Positions 14,756-24,801 are shown, counted from the first letter of the stretch. The stretch: 35,457 nt of DNA from an uncultured Lachnospiraceae bacterium (GCA_947652925.1 CANTEW010000028.1:1-35457); one strand, 5' to 3'. Notes: generated from the letters alone by a model not told the origin. Numbers and translations are program-made.

Positions 14756-17700
14756 GCAAGATCAACGCGGTGCGTTTTATCAATTTAAATTACGATGACC
14801 AGTCCATCCGTATCAGTGATGAGACTTTCCATCTGAATGGGGAGAGTACACTGTTCTCTTTGAGGAACGGCGGAGGAAAATCAGTCCTGGTGCAGATGCT
14901 GACAGCTCCTTTTGTCCACAAACGGTACAGGGATGCCAAGGACCGTCCTTTTGAGAGTTATTTTACCACGGCAAAACCCTCTTTTATCCTGGTGGAATGG
15001 GCGCTTGACCAGGGGGCGGGCTATGTGCTCACAGGGATGATGGTGCGCAGGAGCCAGGAAGCCGGGGAGCAGGTATCGGAAAACCTGGAGGTGATCGATA
15101 TCATCTGTGAGTACCAAAAGCCCTGCGCCCAGGATATCCATCACCTACCTGTTGTGGAAAGAGGAAAAAAAGAGATCCGGCTCAAGAGCTTTTCCGCCTG
15201 CTGCCAGCTCTTTGAGTCTTTTAAAAAAGATAAGAAAGACCCTTCCGTCCATTTTTTCTATTACGATATGCTCAATGCCGCCCAGTCCCGGCAGTATTTT
15301 GAGAAGTTAAAAGAATACCAGATCTATCACAAGGAGTGGGAGACGATCATCAAGAAGATCAATCTGAAGGAGTCAGGCCTCTCGGAACTTTTTAATGACT
15401 GCCGGGATGAGAAAGGCCTGGTGGAGAAATGGTTCCTGGAGGCGGTGGAGAGCAAACTGAATAAAGGGAAAGACCGGATCAAAGAATTCCAGTCCCTCCT
15501 GGAGAAATATGTGACACTCTACAAAGACAACCAGACCCAGATACAGCGCAAAGATATGATCTGCCGTTTTCGGGAAGAAGCTGTGCAGCTTAGGGAGAGA
15601 GCGGAGGTCTATCAGAGAGCGGGAGAGGCAGAGAGGCGGCAGGAAGGACTGATCATCGCTTTTGCCGGGGAGATCATGCGCCTGCGCCAAGAAGTACAGG
15701 CAGAACAGGAGGAGGTCTTGGAGATGATCCAACAGATCCGCAGGCAGATAGAGAGGGCGGCCTATGAAAAAGTATCTGCTGAACTGTATGGATTGGAAGA
15801 AAAACAGAGATATCAGGTCAATGACCGGGAGATGCTGGAGATGGAGCGGGAAGCTCTGGACAGGGAGATGAGGACTGTGGAAAAGAAGATCCATCTCCTC
15901 ATCTGTGCCCGATGGCAGGAGCAGGCCGACGAGGAAGAGCGGGAATGGCAGGTGGCAAAAGAACGGCTCACCCTGCACAGGAAAAAAGCGCAGGATCTGG
16001 AACCAGAGCAGCAAGGCTTGGGTTATACATTGAAGTGCCATTATCAGGGGCTGGTGCAGGAAAACCAGGAGGCATACAGAAAAAACCGGGAGGCGGCATC
16101 GCAGACGGACCGGGAGCTGTGCCAGGAGAAAGAAAAGCTGGAGACCCTGCGAAAAGAGCTTCTGGATACGGTATCCAGGCGTGGTTCCCTCTGTTCACAG
16201 GTGGAAGCTTACAGCCAGCAGGAAGAAGTTTACAATAGCCGTTATCAGGAGCAGCTCATGCGCAATATCCTGGGAGGATATGAGCCGGGATTCATGGAAA
16301 ACAGGATGTCCGCATACCAGAGGACCCTGGAGGAGGACACCCGCCGCCGGACGGATCTAAAGAAAGAACAGGAGGAACTCAGGAACAGCCAGCACGTTCT
16401 GGAACGCACTCGGGAAGACTTGCGGGAGGATCTGCGGCGCAGCAGGACGGACAAAGAACAGGAGGGAGCGAAAAAGGCGCATTTTGACCAGGAGTTGGAA
16501 GAGAGGCGGGTCATCCTCCAGTACCTGGGACTGGGGGAGAAGGAGCTGTTCGATCTGGATAAGATCCTGGATGTATCTGGCCGGAAATTAGCAGAGATCG
16601 GGGATATACGGCGCGATCTGGAAAAGAGAGAGAACGAACTACAGAAGGGATACCTGCGTCTGACCCAGGGGAAGGTCCTGGAACTTTCGGAGGGATTTGA
16701 AGCCATGCTCCGGGAACTGGGCATCCCGATCGTCTACGGCATGGAATGGCTGAAGAAGAACGGCCATACTGAAGAGGAGGACAAAAGAATGGTGGCAGAG
16801 TATCCGTTCCTGCCCTATTCTCTGCTCTTATCCAGGCAGGAGCTGGAAAAACTCTCCCGTTATGGGGACGGCGTCTATACTTCCGCCCCAGTCCCGATCT
16901 TTTTGCGGGAGGGATTGGATCACAGACCTTCCAGAGAGGATGGAGAGGCGACGGGTCCGGTGATACGTATGCCCCAGGTGCATTTCTATGTGCTGTTTAA
17001 CGAAAATCTGCTCGATGAGAAAAAACTGCAGCTCCTTGTCCAGGAAAAAGAGGGGCAGATACGGAAACTCCAGGAGAGCATCCGTATCCGCGACCTGGAA
17101 TACAGGGAATATTTTTCCCGGCAGGAGTGTGTGAAAAACCAGTCCGTGACCAAAAAGGGATATGAGAAAACGAAGAAGGCTATCAAAGAGTGCGAGACCC
17201 AGATCCAGAGAGCAGACGGACAGCTCATGAGAACGGCGCAGGAGCTGGCGGGATTGGAAGGAGAGGCACAGAGGCTGGAGGCCACCCTCAAAAAAGCCGA
17301 TCAGGATATCCAGTGGCAGGAACGACGGCTGGAAGACTATACTCTGTTATGTCAGGCCTATGGGGAGTATACCGGCTATAGAAAAGAACTGGGGCAATGT
17401 GAAAAAGAGATAGAGCGTCTGACGAACAGGCAGGAGCTGGCCGAGAGTTCTTGTGAAGAGCTGCAGGAGAGACAGCGCACCCTGGATGCGGACAGAGAAG
17501 TCCTGCGCGTAGAAAAAAAGGAGCTGGAGAGCTGTCTGCGCCAGTATGAGTCCTACGAAAGAGCAGAGATACAGACCGGCGATATCCGGGAACTGGAAGT
17601 CCGCTACCAGGCGATCACCGCCGGCATGACCCAGGAGATCCAGGAATTGGAAAAACAGCAGCAGAGTGCTGCCAAGAGGTACGCAAGGACGCTGGGAGAG

Positions 17701-19167
17701 CTGGAACACCAGCAGGAGAGATACGGTCTGCAAGACAGGGAATGGGAGGGGATCCGCTACAGCCGCAGAGAAGAATCCCATCTGGAGGGCATCCGGAAGG
17801 AAAAAGAGGACAGATACCAGGAAAAAGACAGACTCTGGAATGAGGCGAAGACCGCTATCGCTGTCATAGACGGACAGATATCTGCCTGTCGGAAGAAAAT
17901 GCTGGAGGAATGCGGACAAGAGATACCTTTGCCCAGGGAAGAGATCCAAGACCTGGATCACGAAGCCCGGAGAAACCAACTGGTGTTCCAGGAAAAAGAA
18001 GCCCAAGAGCAGGCAGACCGCATCAACATCCGCCTGCAGAGCTACGATGAGAACCTCACTGCGCTGGCGGAATATACAGAAACGGAGCCTGCCGAAGAGA
18101 TGGAATGGGAGCAGGATCTTCGGAAGATGGATGCAGGAGCACTCCGCAAGTGCAAAGGCATCCTGCTCCGTGACTTGCATCAGAGACAGAGAGAACGGCA
18201 GGAGGCACGGGACGATCTGGTACAGGTGTTGAACCAGGTGGTGCGTATGGAAGAGTTCCAGGAAGGATTTTTCAAAAAACATCTGGAATCTATGATCAGG
18301 CTGGTACACGACCCGGCAAAAGTCCTGCTTCAGTTGACTACGGCGCTCCAGTCCTATGACAGTATGATGGAGAAGCTGGAAGTAGATATCTCCATGGTGG
18401 AAAAGGAAAAACAGAAGATCGTGGAACTGTTCTTTGAACATGTCCGGGAGATCCATCAGGATCTGGGGCAGATCGACCGCAATTCTACGATCATGATCCG
18501 GGAAAAACCTGTGAAGATGCTGAAGATCCAGATACCGGAATGGGAAGAGAATGAAAGTCTGTACATGGTACGGCTGCAAGACCTGATCGACGAGGTCACC
18601 CGAAAAGGGCTGGAACTCTTCGAACGCAATGAGAACGCCCAGGAATATCTCGGTACACAGATCACCACCCGGAATCTGTACGACGCAGTAGTGGGCATCG
18701 GTAATGTGCAGATCCGTCTCTACAAGATCGAAGAGCAGAGAGAATATGCGATCACCTGGGCGGAAGTGGCGCGCAATTCCGGCGGGGAGGGATTCCTCTC
18801 AGCGTTTGTCATCTTATCCAGCCTCCTGTATTATATGCGCAAAGACGGATCGGATATCTTTGCGGATAAAAACGAGGGGAAAGTACTCCTGATGGACAAT
18901 CCCTTCGCCCAGACCAACGCGGTGCATCTCTTAAGACCGCTCATGGATATGGCAAAGAGATCCAATACCCAGCTCATATGTCTCACCGGACTGGGCGGCG
19001 ACTCCATCTATGACCGTTTTGACAATATATACGTGCTGAATCTTCTGGCGGCCAGCCTGCGTACCGGGACGCAGTATCTGCGGGCAGAACACATCCAGGG
19101 CAGAGAGCCGGAAGAGATGGTGGTATCCCGGATCCAGGTGGAGGGACAGCAGGAACTGCTGTTTTAG
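14752..19167 (+). CDS. jetC: Wadjet system protein JetC (SMC-like ATPase)
   Basis: JetC is the SMC-like motor that extrudes plasmid DNA loops. The product has 1471 residues. The N-terminal head has Walker A in LRNGGGKSVLVQML (~38-50). Two long coiled-coil arms, rich in E/Q/K/R (~230-650 and ~770-1150), flank a hinge-like region around 670-760 (GIPIVYGMEWLKKNGHT, AEYPFLPYSLLLS). The C-terminal head has the signature ARNSGGEGFLSAFVILSSLL and Walker B KVLLMDNPFAQTNAVHL followed by a D-loop. Start overlaps the jetB stop (ATGA). It is the longest gene in the window and appears intact. Confidence 0.9.
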   Translation: MSKINAVRFINLNYDDQSIRISDETFHLNGESTLFSLRNGGGKSVLVQMLTAPFVHKRYRDAKDRPFESYFTTAKPSFILVEWALDQGAGYVLTGMMVRRSQEAGEQVSENLEVIDIICEYQKPCAQDIHHLPVVERGKKEIRLKSFSACCQLFESFKKDKKDPSVHFFYYDMLNAAQSRQYFEKLKEYQIYHKEWETIIKKINLKESGLSELFNDCRDEKGLVEKWFLEAVESKLNKGKDRIKEFQSLLEKYVTLYKDNQTQIQRKDMICRFREEAVQLRERAEVYQRAGEAERRQEGLIIAFAGEIMRLRQEVQAEQEEVLEMIQQIRRQIERAAYEKVSAELYGLEEKQRYQVNDREMLEMEREALDREMRTVEKKIHLLICARWQEQADEEEREWQVAKERLTLHRKKAQDLEPEQQGLGYTLKCHYQGLVQENQEAYRKNREAASQTDRELCQEKEKLETLRKELLDTVSRRGSLCSQVEAYSQQEEVYNSRYQEQLMRNILGGYEPGFMENRMSAYQRTLEEDTRRRTDLKKEQEELRNSQHVLERTREDLREDLRRSRTDKEQEGAKKAHFDQELEERRVILQYLGLGEKELFDLDKILDVSGRKLAEIGDIRRDLEKRENELQKGYLRLTQGKVLELSEGFEAMLRELGIPIVYGMEWLKKNGHTEEEDKRMVAEYPFLPYSLLLSRQELEKLSRYGDGVYTSAPVPIFLREGLDHRPSREDGEATGPVIRMPQVHFYVLFNENLLDEKKLQLLVQEKEGQIRKLQESIRIRDLEYREYFSRQECVKNQSVTKKGYEKTKKAIKECETQIQRADGQLMRTAQELAGLEGEAQRLEATLKKADQDIQWQERRLEDYTLLCQAYGEYTGYRKELGQCEKEIERLTNRQELAESSCEELQERQRTLDADREVLRVEKKELESCLRQYESYERAEIQTGDIRELEVRYQAITAGMTQEIQELEKQQQSAAKRYARTLGELEHQQERYGLQDREWEGIRYSRREESHLEGIRKEKEDRYQEKDRLWNEAKTAIAVIDGQISACRKKMLEECGQEIPLPREEIQDLDHEARRNQLVFQEKEAQEQADRINIRLQSYDENLTALAEYTETEPAEEMEWEQDLRKMDAGALRKCKGILLRDLHQRQRERQEARDDLVQVLNQVVRMEEFQEGFFKKHLESMIRLVHDPAKVLLQLTTALQSYDSMMEKLEVDISMVEKEKQKIVELFFEHVREIHQDLGQIDRNSTIMIREKPVKMLKIQIPEWEENESLYMVRLQDLIDEVTRKGLELFERNENAQEYLGTQITTRNLYDAVVGIGNVQIRLYKIEEQREYAITWAEVARNSGGEGFLSAFVILSSLLYYMRKDGSDIFADKNEGKVLLMDNPFAQTNAVHLLRPLMDMAKRSNTQLICLTGLGGDSIYDRFDNIYVLNLLAASLRTGTQYLRAEHIQGREPEEMVVSRIQVEGQQELLF

Positions 19168-19176
19168 GACAAGATC

Positions 19177-19746
19177 ATGATAAAAGAAATGCATATCACA
19201 GACGGGCAGACGGTCATACCCATACAGGTCATCCGTTCCGGGCGCAAGACCCTGGCTCTGGAGATCAAAGACGACCTGGTGGTGCGGGCCAGGATCCCGG
19301 CGGGTGTCACAGATGGGCAGCTAAAAGGATTCGTGGCCAAGAATGAAGGATGGATCTGTAAAAAATATAAAGAGATGCGGGCGCGTATGGAAAAACGCCC
19401 GCCTACACCGCGCCCAATGCCCACAAAAGAAGAGCAACAGAAGATCCTGGAGAAGATCGCCGGGCGGGTCAGCCATTATGAGAAAGTCATGGGCCTTTCC
19501 TGTAATAAGATCACAGTCAGGGACCAAAAGACCCGCTGGGGGAGCTGCAGCAGTAAAGGAAATCTGAATCTCAACTACAAACTGGCCTACATGCCTCAAA
19601 AGATCCTGGATTATGTAGTGGTCCATGAGCTGGCACATCTAAGGCATATGGATCATTCCAGGGAATTCTGGGCGCTGGTGGAAACATATCTGCCGGACTT
19701 TAAAGAGTGCCGGAAATGGCTGAAAGAGAATGGCAGTGCGTATTGA
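19177..19746 (+). CDS. YgjP-like zinc metallopeptidase (DUF45/M48-like)
   Basis: The product has 189 residues. The zinc site HELAHLRHMDHSREFW is complete: HExxH (H150, E151, H154) with a third ligand at H160. KTRWGSCSSKGNLNLNYKL just before it is the hallmark of the YgjP/WLM (DUF45) family. The gene starts 9 nt after jetC and is probably co-transcribed with the Wadjet genes. This family is also a frequent neighbour of type I restriction systems. A link to defence is inferred from position; in many genomes it stands alone. No strong terminator follows in the 97-nt gap to 19844. Confidence 0.9.
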   Translation: MIKEMHITDGQTVIPIQVIRSGRKTLALEIKDDLVVRARIPAGVTDGQLKGFVAKNEGWICKKYKEMRARMEKRPPTPRPMPTKEEQQKILEKIAGRVSHYEKVMGLSCNKITVRDQKTRWGSCSSKGNLNLNYKLAYMPQKILDYVVVHELAHLRHMDHSREFWALVETYLPDFKECRKWLKENGSAY

Positions 19747-19843
19747 AAGTCCATAGATAGATCACAAAAAGATCGTCATCCCATCACAATTTAGGCATAC
19801 TTTTTCTTTAATATATATCCAGATATATCGAAGGGAGAGCGTG

Positions 19844-22066
19844 ATGGAGCGGAAGGGAAAAAAGAAAAGAAGACGGCTGATCCTTACAGGCGCAGGTCTT
19901 CTGGCAGTGTTTTTGGCGACAGGGGGCGTTTATTTTTTATCTCATCTGAAAAAAACACAGGCGGCAGTCCCGGCGCAGGCGGTCAGTGTAAATGCCTGTA
20001 AGGGGACGTTGTCAGCAACGATCGTGGGCAGCGGCCATCTGCAGAGTGCAGGGGCACAGGATATCCAGGTGCCGGTAGGGCTGTCTATAGAGACCGTGAC
20101 CGTTGAGACGGGGGATACAGTGAGCGCCGGGGATGTGCTGGCCCTGGTGGATGAGACAGCGCTGGCGGCAGAGATCGGGCAGATACAGGAGATGATCTCA
20201 CAGCTGGATGGGCAGTTAGGTGAGAAGGCCAAAGAGACAGATCCTCAGACAGTCACCAGCAAAGTGGAAGGCCGGGTCAAGGCAGTCTATGCGGGGGCGG
20301 GCGACACGGTGGCGGATGTGATGGTATCTGATGGGGCGCTCCTCCTGTTGTCCCTGGACGGGAAGATGGCAGTCCAGATCCAGGGTGCAGCTGAGGCGGC
20401 CGTGGGGGATACCGTGTCTGTGGCACTCTCCGGCGGGACAACGGTCAGTGGGACAGTGGAGAGCGCTACGGGCAGCACGGTGACAGTCGCCCTTACAGAC
20501 CAGGGGCCAGACTTAGGTGACACGGTGACGGTGTACGACAGCGCCGGCCAGGCGTGGGGAACGGGTATCTTGTATGTCCATCAGCCCCTGGAGATCACAG
20601 GCACATCCGGCCAGGTAGCGGCCGTCCATGTGACGGAAGATCAGTGGGTGGAGGTAGGGGCGGATCTGCTCACCCTTACGGACGTACCTGTCTCGGCAGG
20701 CTATCAGGAACTCCTTGCCGTCCGCACGGTCTATAAAGAAAAACTGAAGGAGCTGTTAGCCCTGGCAGAGGGCTGTGCGATCACAGCGCCTATAGATGGA
20801 GTGGTCGAGAGTGTTGGGCTCACGGAGGGGAGTACTACGGCGGCTTCCACTGACGGGAGTACGTCCAGAGAAGAGTCTTCGGCAGAGGGGAGTACGTCTA
20901 TACCGGCCACGGGGATGTCTTCATCCGGGCAGGACGCCCAAAATGTTGATCGGAGGAGCATCTGTCAAGTATATCCAATAAGGTTGAGTACAAATTTGAA
21001 TACAAGTATATCTATGTCTGATGCAAGATCTCTCCCGGAGAACGCGGATAAGGCGGACGATCAGGACAGCAGCGGGGAGCGGACAGGGGATGTCAGTGCA
21101 AATGACCAGGGGACGGAAGAAGACGGGCAGATAGAAGGCCAGTCACAGGAAAGATCAGGTGAGCAGCAGGATAAAGAGGAAGAACAGGTGAACGCCCAGA
21201 GCGAGTTGAAAGAAGAAAGCCAGCAGATCCTAGGCGGTCAGCAGAGTACGATCCAGGATACAGGCCAGGGCCAAGGCACGCAGAAAGACGCAGACCAGGA
21301 TGCCGGCCAGGCGCAGACCCTCCAGCAGAGCGGAGGTGTTGTGCAGGGAGCTTCCGATGACAGTACAGAGGATATGGAAGATACGGATGGTATCACACAG
21401 GATGTATCTGACATATCAGATATACAGAGTCTGCAGGAGCAGATGACGGGATTTACGATCGCCGTGCAGGATCACATGATCCTTTCCGTGGAGATAGACG
21501 AGCTGGATATCTTATCTGTGGAAGAGGGACAGAAGGTGCAGATCACCATGGATGCCGCGGAAGGACAGATCTTTTCCGGGGAGGTCACGAAGGTATCCGA
21601 CAGTACTTCCGGCAGCGATGGCTCTGCAAAGTTTGCGGTGGAGGTCACAGTGCCGAAGGATGCTGCCATGCGTGTGGGTATGAGCGCCCAGGCGACGATC
21701 GTCACAGAGGAGAGAGAGGATGTGGTGGTCATCCCGGCGGATGCTGTGCAGGAACGGGGGCGGGATGTATTTGTCTATACACAGTATGATCCCCAGAGCG
21801 GTTCGCTTTCCGGTGAAACAAAGATAGAGACAGGGATGTCCGATGGGGAGAGAGTGGAGACCACAAGCGGATTGTCAGAGGGTGATCTGGTCTATTATAC
21901 AAAGATAGAGAGCCAGCCGTCACAAGAGGATACCCGGACAGAGAAGACGGACGGTATGCCGGGCTTTGATATGGATGGCGGCGGCCATCCGGACGGAGGT
22001 CTCGGGGGAGGCATGCCGGGAGGAGCCGCACCTGGCGGGGCACCGGGTATGCCGGGAGGACAGTGA
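19844..22066 (+). CDS. MacA/HlyD-type membrane fusion protein with a large acidic Gln-rich insert
   Basis: This adaptor of an ABC exporter (740 residues) begins with a basic segment and one membrane anchor (LILTGAGLLAVFLATGGVYFL). Lipoyl/barrel-sandwich halves are visible: QDIQVPVGLSIETVTVETGDTV and CAITAPIDGVVESVGLTEGS. The beta-barrel part returns after ~525 (VQDHMILSVEIDELDILSVEEGQKV, VVIPADAVQERGRDVFVY). Between lie about 200 residues (~330-525) rich in S, T, E, D, Q and G, far longer than the usual hairpin. The C-terminus is Gly/Pro/Met-rich (GGHPDGG...GGAPGMPGGQ). A patch near 20946-21020 is AT-rich and basic, unlike its surroundings. Start ATG 19844 (or GTG 19841) follows AAGGGAG. It runs directly into the permease gene. 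Confidence 0.85.
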   Translation: MERKGKKKRRRLILTGAGLLAVFLATGGVYFLSHLKKTQAAVPAQAVSVNACKGTLSATIVGSGHLQSAGAQDIQVPVGLSIETVTVETGDTVSAGDVLALVDETALAAEIGQIQEMISQLDGQLGEKAKETDPQTVTSKVEGRVKAVYAGAGDTVADVMVSDGALLLLSLDGKMAVQIQGAAEAAVGDTVSVALSGGTTVSGTVESATGSTVTVALTDQGPDLGDTVTVYDSAGQAWGTGILYVHQPLEITGTSGQVAAVHVTEDQWVEVGADLLTLTDVPVSAGYQELLAVRTVYKEKLKELLALAEGCAITAPIDGVVESVGLTEGSTTAASTDGSTSREESSAEGSTSIPATGMSSSGQDAQNVDRRSICQVYPIRLSTNLNTSISMSDARSLPENADKADDQDSSGERTGDVSANDQGTEEDGQIEGQSQERSGEQQDKEEEQVNAQSELKEESQQILGGQQSTIQDTGQGQGTQKDADQDAGQAQTLQQSGGVVQGASDDSTEDMEDTDGITQDVSDISDIQSLQEQMTGFTIAVQDHMILSVEIDELDILSVEEGQKVQITMDAAEGQIFSGEVTKVSDSTSGSDGSAKFAVEVTVPKDAAMRVGMSAQATIVTEEREDVVVIPADAVQERGRDVFVYTQYDPQSGSLSGETKIETGMSDGERVETTSGLSEGDLVYYTKIESQPSQEDTRTEKTDGMPGFDMDGGGHPDGGLGGGMPGGAAPGGAPGMPGGQ

Positions 22067-22068
22067 TC

Positions 22069-23256
22069 ATGAGAGGTTTTATGTTCTTACAGTCGGTGAA
22101 AATGGCCGGGCACGCTGTCTTATCGAATAAACTGCGCTCTTTCCTCACCATGCTGGGGATCATCATCGGGGTCGTCTCTCTGGTGGTGCTGGTCTCCCTG
22201 GTGGATGGCGCGTCCTCAGCAGTCGCAGATGAGATCGCCAGCATGGGCAAAGACCTTTTGACCGTAAATATCTCAGATGATAAGGGCAGTCCTTTGAAGT
22301 TAAAAGAGCTGGAGCAGGTGGAAGACCTGGAGGAGATCTCCCTTGCGGCGCCTTTGGGGCAGTCCAGCGCCACAGGAGAATACGGAGGCACCAGCAACCG
22401 CATGACTTTATATGGGACAACGGCGGCCTATAGTGAGATCCAGGGAATGGAAGTGGCGGCGGGGAGGTTTTTGAAGACTTTTGATGTGGAGGCGCATACC
22501 TTTGTGGCTGTGATCAGCCAGACAGCGGCGGAAGAGTTTTTTGGATCTGGCCAGACTGTGGGGGAGTACCTGGGTATAAATGGAAAGAGCTTCCTCGTCA
22601 TAGGGGTGCTGGCGGAGGAGGGGACAGTGAAGGGGGATACTTCTGAACGCCTGGAAGCCTATATCCCTTATACGACGCTGCAGCGTGTGGCAGAGGGGGT
22701 CTCGGGGGTGACAGGTTTTTCCGCCAAAGCGACGGATGAGGAAGATATCAGTCCTGCGGAAAATGCGCTCAATGCCCTGCTTTTGGAAAGATTTTCCCAG
22801 GATGAGGAGGCTTTTACCATTGTCAGCCAATCCACCCTTATGGAGACGATGGGCAGTGTGGATCATACTTTTGCCCTGCTGCTGGGCGGCATCGCGGGGA
22901 TCTCGCTGTTGGTGGGCGGTATCGGGATCATGAATATCATGCTTGTATCAGTGACAGAGAGGACAAGGGAGATCGGGATCCGGAAGGCTATCGGGGCTAC
23001 GAGAGAGAGCATCATGCTCCAATTTATGATGGAGGCGCTGCTGATCAGTCTGGCAGGGTGCGGGATCGGGGTGGCATTTTCCTGGATGATCGTGCAGGGT
23101 ATCTCTCTTGTGACGGAGAAGACTTTTCACTTGTCAGGGCAGGTGTTGTTGGCCGCAGTGGGCTTTTCAGCAGCCATCGGCCTGGGTTTTGGTCTTTATC
23201 CGGCGGGCAAAGCGGCGAAAAAACAGCCGATCGAAGCGCTCAGACACAGGGGATGA
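22069..23256 (+). CDS. MacB-type ABC permease (FtsX domain), no ATPase domain
   Basis: The product has 395 residues. N-terminal SVKMAGHAVLSNKLRSFLTMLGIIIGV is the classic MacB_PCD start. A periplasmic-type domain follows (~60-265), then three membrane segments with GGIGIMNIMLVSVTERTREIGIRKAIGAT, the FtsX hallmark, and a closing YPAGKAAKKQPIEALRH. ATG 22069 is favoured by GGGAGGA 9 nt upstream; a GTG at 22063 overlaps the previous stop. MacB-like systems of this group usually have a separate ATPase gene between adaptor and permease; none is present here, so the ATPase must be encoded elsewhere or has been lost. Confidence 0.92.
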   Translation: MRGFMFLQSVKMAGHAVLSNKLRSFLTMLGIIIGVVSLVVLVSLVDGASSAVADEIASMGKDLLTVNISDDKGSPLKLKELEQVEDLEEISLAAPLGQSSATGEYGGTSNRMTLYGTTAAYSEIQGMEVAAGRFLKTFDVEAHTFVAVISQTAAEEFFGSGQTVGEYLGINGKSFLVIGVLAEEGTVKGDTSERLEAYIPYTTLQRVAEGVSGVTGFSAKATDEEDISPAENALNALLLERFSQDEEAFTIVSQSTLMETMGSVDHTFALLLGGIAGISLLVGGIGIMNIMLVSVTERTREIGIRKAIGATRESIMLQFMMEALLISLAGCGIGVAFSWMIVQGISLVTEKTFHLSGQVLLAAVGFSAAIGLGFGLYPAGKAAKKQPIEALRHRG

Positions 23257-23265
23257 AAGATAAAC

Positions 23266-23303
23266 AACGGGACAGCATAGCAGATGATCTATGCTGTCCC
23301 GTT
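23266..23303. terminator. Terminator between convergent genes
   Basis: AACGGGACAGCATAG (23266-23280) pairs perfectly with CTATGCTGTCCCGTT (23289-23303), followed by TTG on the plus strand and preceded by AAAC, giving a short T stretch on the minus strand. It lies in the 55-nt gap between the stop codons of the permease and the TrpB-like gene and likely serves both. Confidence 0.85.
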
Positions 23304-23311
23304 TTGGGCTA

Positions 23312-24688
23312 TCATTGGATCCCGGGGATCTTCGGCAGTTTTGCGAAACTGGCTTCTAATTCTTTATCGGTAGGGATATAGTCGTTCATGGTGTGGTCCA
23401 TATAAGACTGGTATGCCACCATATCAAAATATCCGGTCCCGGTCAATCCGAAGAGGATGGTCTTGGCTTCTCCGGTCTCTCTGCATCTGAGCGCTTCCTG
23501 GACGGCGCCGTAGATGGCATGTGCAGATTCCGGTGCAGGGAGGATGGTCTCCTGTTTTGCGAATTGTATCGCGGTCTCGAAGATCTTTGTCTGCTCCGCA
23601 GAGATGGCCTTCATGTATCCATCGTGATATAATTTTGACAGGATCGGGGACATGCCATGATAGCGCAGGCCTCCCGCATGGTTGGCGGACGGGATGAAGT
23701 CACAGCCCAGGGTATACATCCTGGCCATGGGGGTCACTTTTCCGGTATCGCAGAAATCGTAGGCGTATCTGCCACGGGTCAGGGACGGGCAGGAAGCGGG
23801 TTCTACGGCGATGATCCGCGGATCGGTCTTACCGGTCAGTTTATCCCGCATAAACGGCGCGATCAGTCCGCCCAGATTGGAGCCGCCTCCGGCACAGCCC
23901 ACGATGATGTCCGGGTATTCATCGATCATCTGCATGGCCAGGAGACTTTCTTCGCCGATGATGGATTGATGGAGCAGGACCTGGTTCAGCACAGATCCAA
24001 GGACATATTTGTAACCTTCTGTGGTCACGGCTTTTTCCACAGCCTCGGAGATGGCACAGCCAAGGCTTCCCGTTGTGCCTGGGTTTTCCGCCAGGATCTT
24101 CCGGCCTACCTGGGTGGTATCGCTGGGGCTGGGGATGATGTCCGCATCAAAGGTCTGGATGACGGATTTGCGGAAAGGTTTCTGTTCATATGAACATTTT
24201 ACCATGTAGACGGTCAGGGGCAGATGGAAAAAGGAGCAGGCTTCCGCCAATGCCGTTCCCCACTGCCCGGCGCCAGTCTCGGTGGTCACGCCTTTTAGAT
24301 CCTGTTTTTTGGCATAATAAGCCTGGGCTACAGCGGAATTGAGTTTATGGCTCCCGGATGTATTGTTGCCCTCGAATTTGTAATAGATCTTGGCCGGAGT
24401 ATCCAGCTTTTTTTCCAGGTTATAAGCACGGATCAAAGGAGAGGGACGATACATCCGGTAAAACTCCTGGATCTCTTCCGGGATGGGGATGTAGCGGGTG
24501 GTGTTGTCCATCTCTTGATGGGCCAGTTCTTTACAGAAGACCGGGTAGAGGTCTTCCTCAGTGGCGGGTTTTCCGGTGGCGGGATCTATGAGCGGATCGG
24601 GCAGCTCTTTCATGTCTGCACGCAGGTTGTACCATTGAGTGGGCATCTGGTCTTCACGCAGATAGATCCTATGGGGTACTTTATTCAT
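23312..24688 (-). CDS. TrpB-like PLP enzyme (TrpB2-type tryptophan synthase beta)
   Basis: The product has 458 residues, longer than standard TrpB (~400), as usual for TrpB2. YKFEGNNTSGSHKLNSAVAQAYYA holds the PLP lysine (K115); TETGAGQWGTALA and the phosphate-binding VGCAGGGSNLGGLIAP are typical. It would condense indole (or a related substrate) with serine to give tryptophan. No trpA or other trp gene is nearby, which is common for TrpB2. ATG 24688 is chosen because GAAAGGAACC precedes it; the frame is open for 48 more codons with no domain. A consensus promoter lies upstream. Confidence 0.93.
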   Translation of the reverse strand: MNKVPHRIYLREDQMPTQWYNLRADMKELPDPLIDPATGKPATEEDLYPVFCKELAHQEMDNTTRYIPIPEEIQEFYRMYRPSPLIRAYNLEKKLDTPAKIYYKFEGNNTSGSHKLNSAVAQAYYAKKQDLKGVTTETGAGQWGTALAEACSFFHLPLTVYMVKCSYEQKPFRKSVIQTFDADIIPSPSDTTQVGRKILAENPGTTGSLGCAISEAVEKAVTTEGYKYVLGSVLNQVLLHQSIIGEESLLAMQMIDEYPDIIVGCAGGGSNLGGLIAPFMRDKLTGKTDPRIIAVEPASCPSLTRGRYAYDFCDTGKVTPMARMYTLGCDFIPSANHAGGLRYHGMSPILSKLYHDGYMKAISAEQTKIFETAIQFAKQETILPAPESAHAIYGAVQEALRCRETGEAKTILFGLTGTGYFDMVAYQSYMDHTMNDYIPTDKELEASFAKLPKIPGIQ

Positions 24689-24772
24689 ATCTAATGGGTT
24701 CCTTTCTTCGGTCTGATCCAGATCAGTCCATAAGTTCTGGTTGAAGATATGGCTGCATCTGGACTCTATAAT

Positions 24773-24801
24773 AGTATAAGGAAGGCTGGTGGATTTGTCA
24801 A
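24773..24801 (-). promoter_or_regulatory. Promoter of the TrpB-like gene
   Basis: On the minus strand TTGACA (24796-24801) is followed after 17 nt by TATACT (24773-24778). The leader to ATG 24688 is about 80 nt. I see no T-box or trp leader-peptide pattern in it. Confidence 0.8.
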
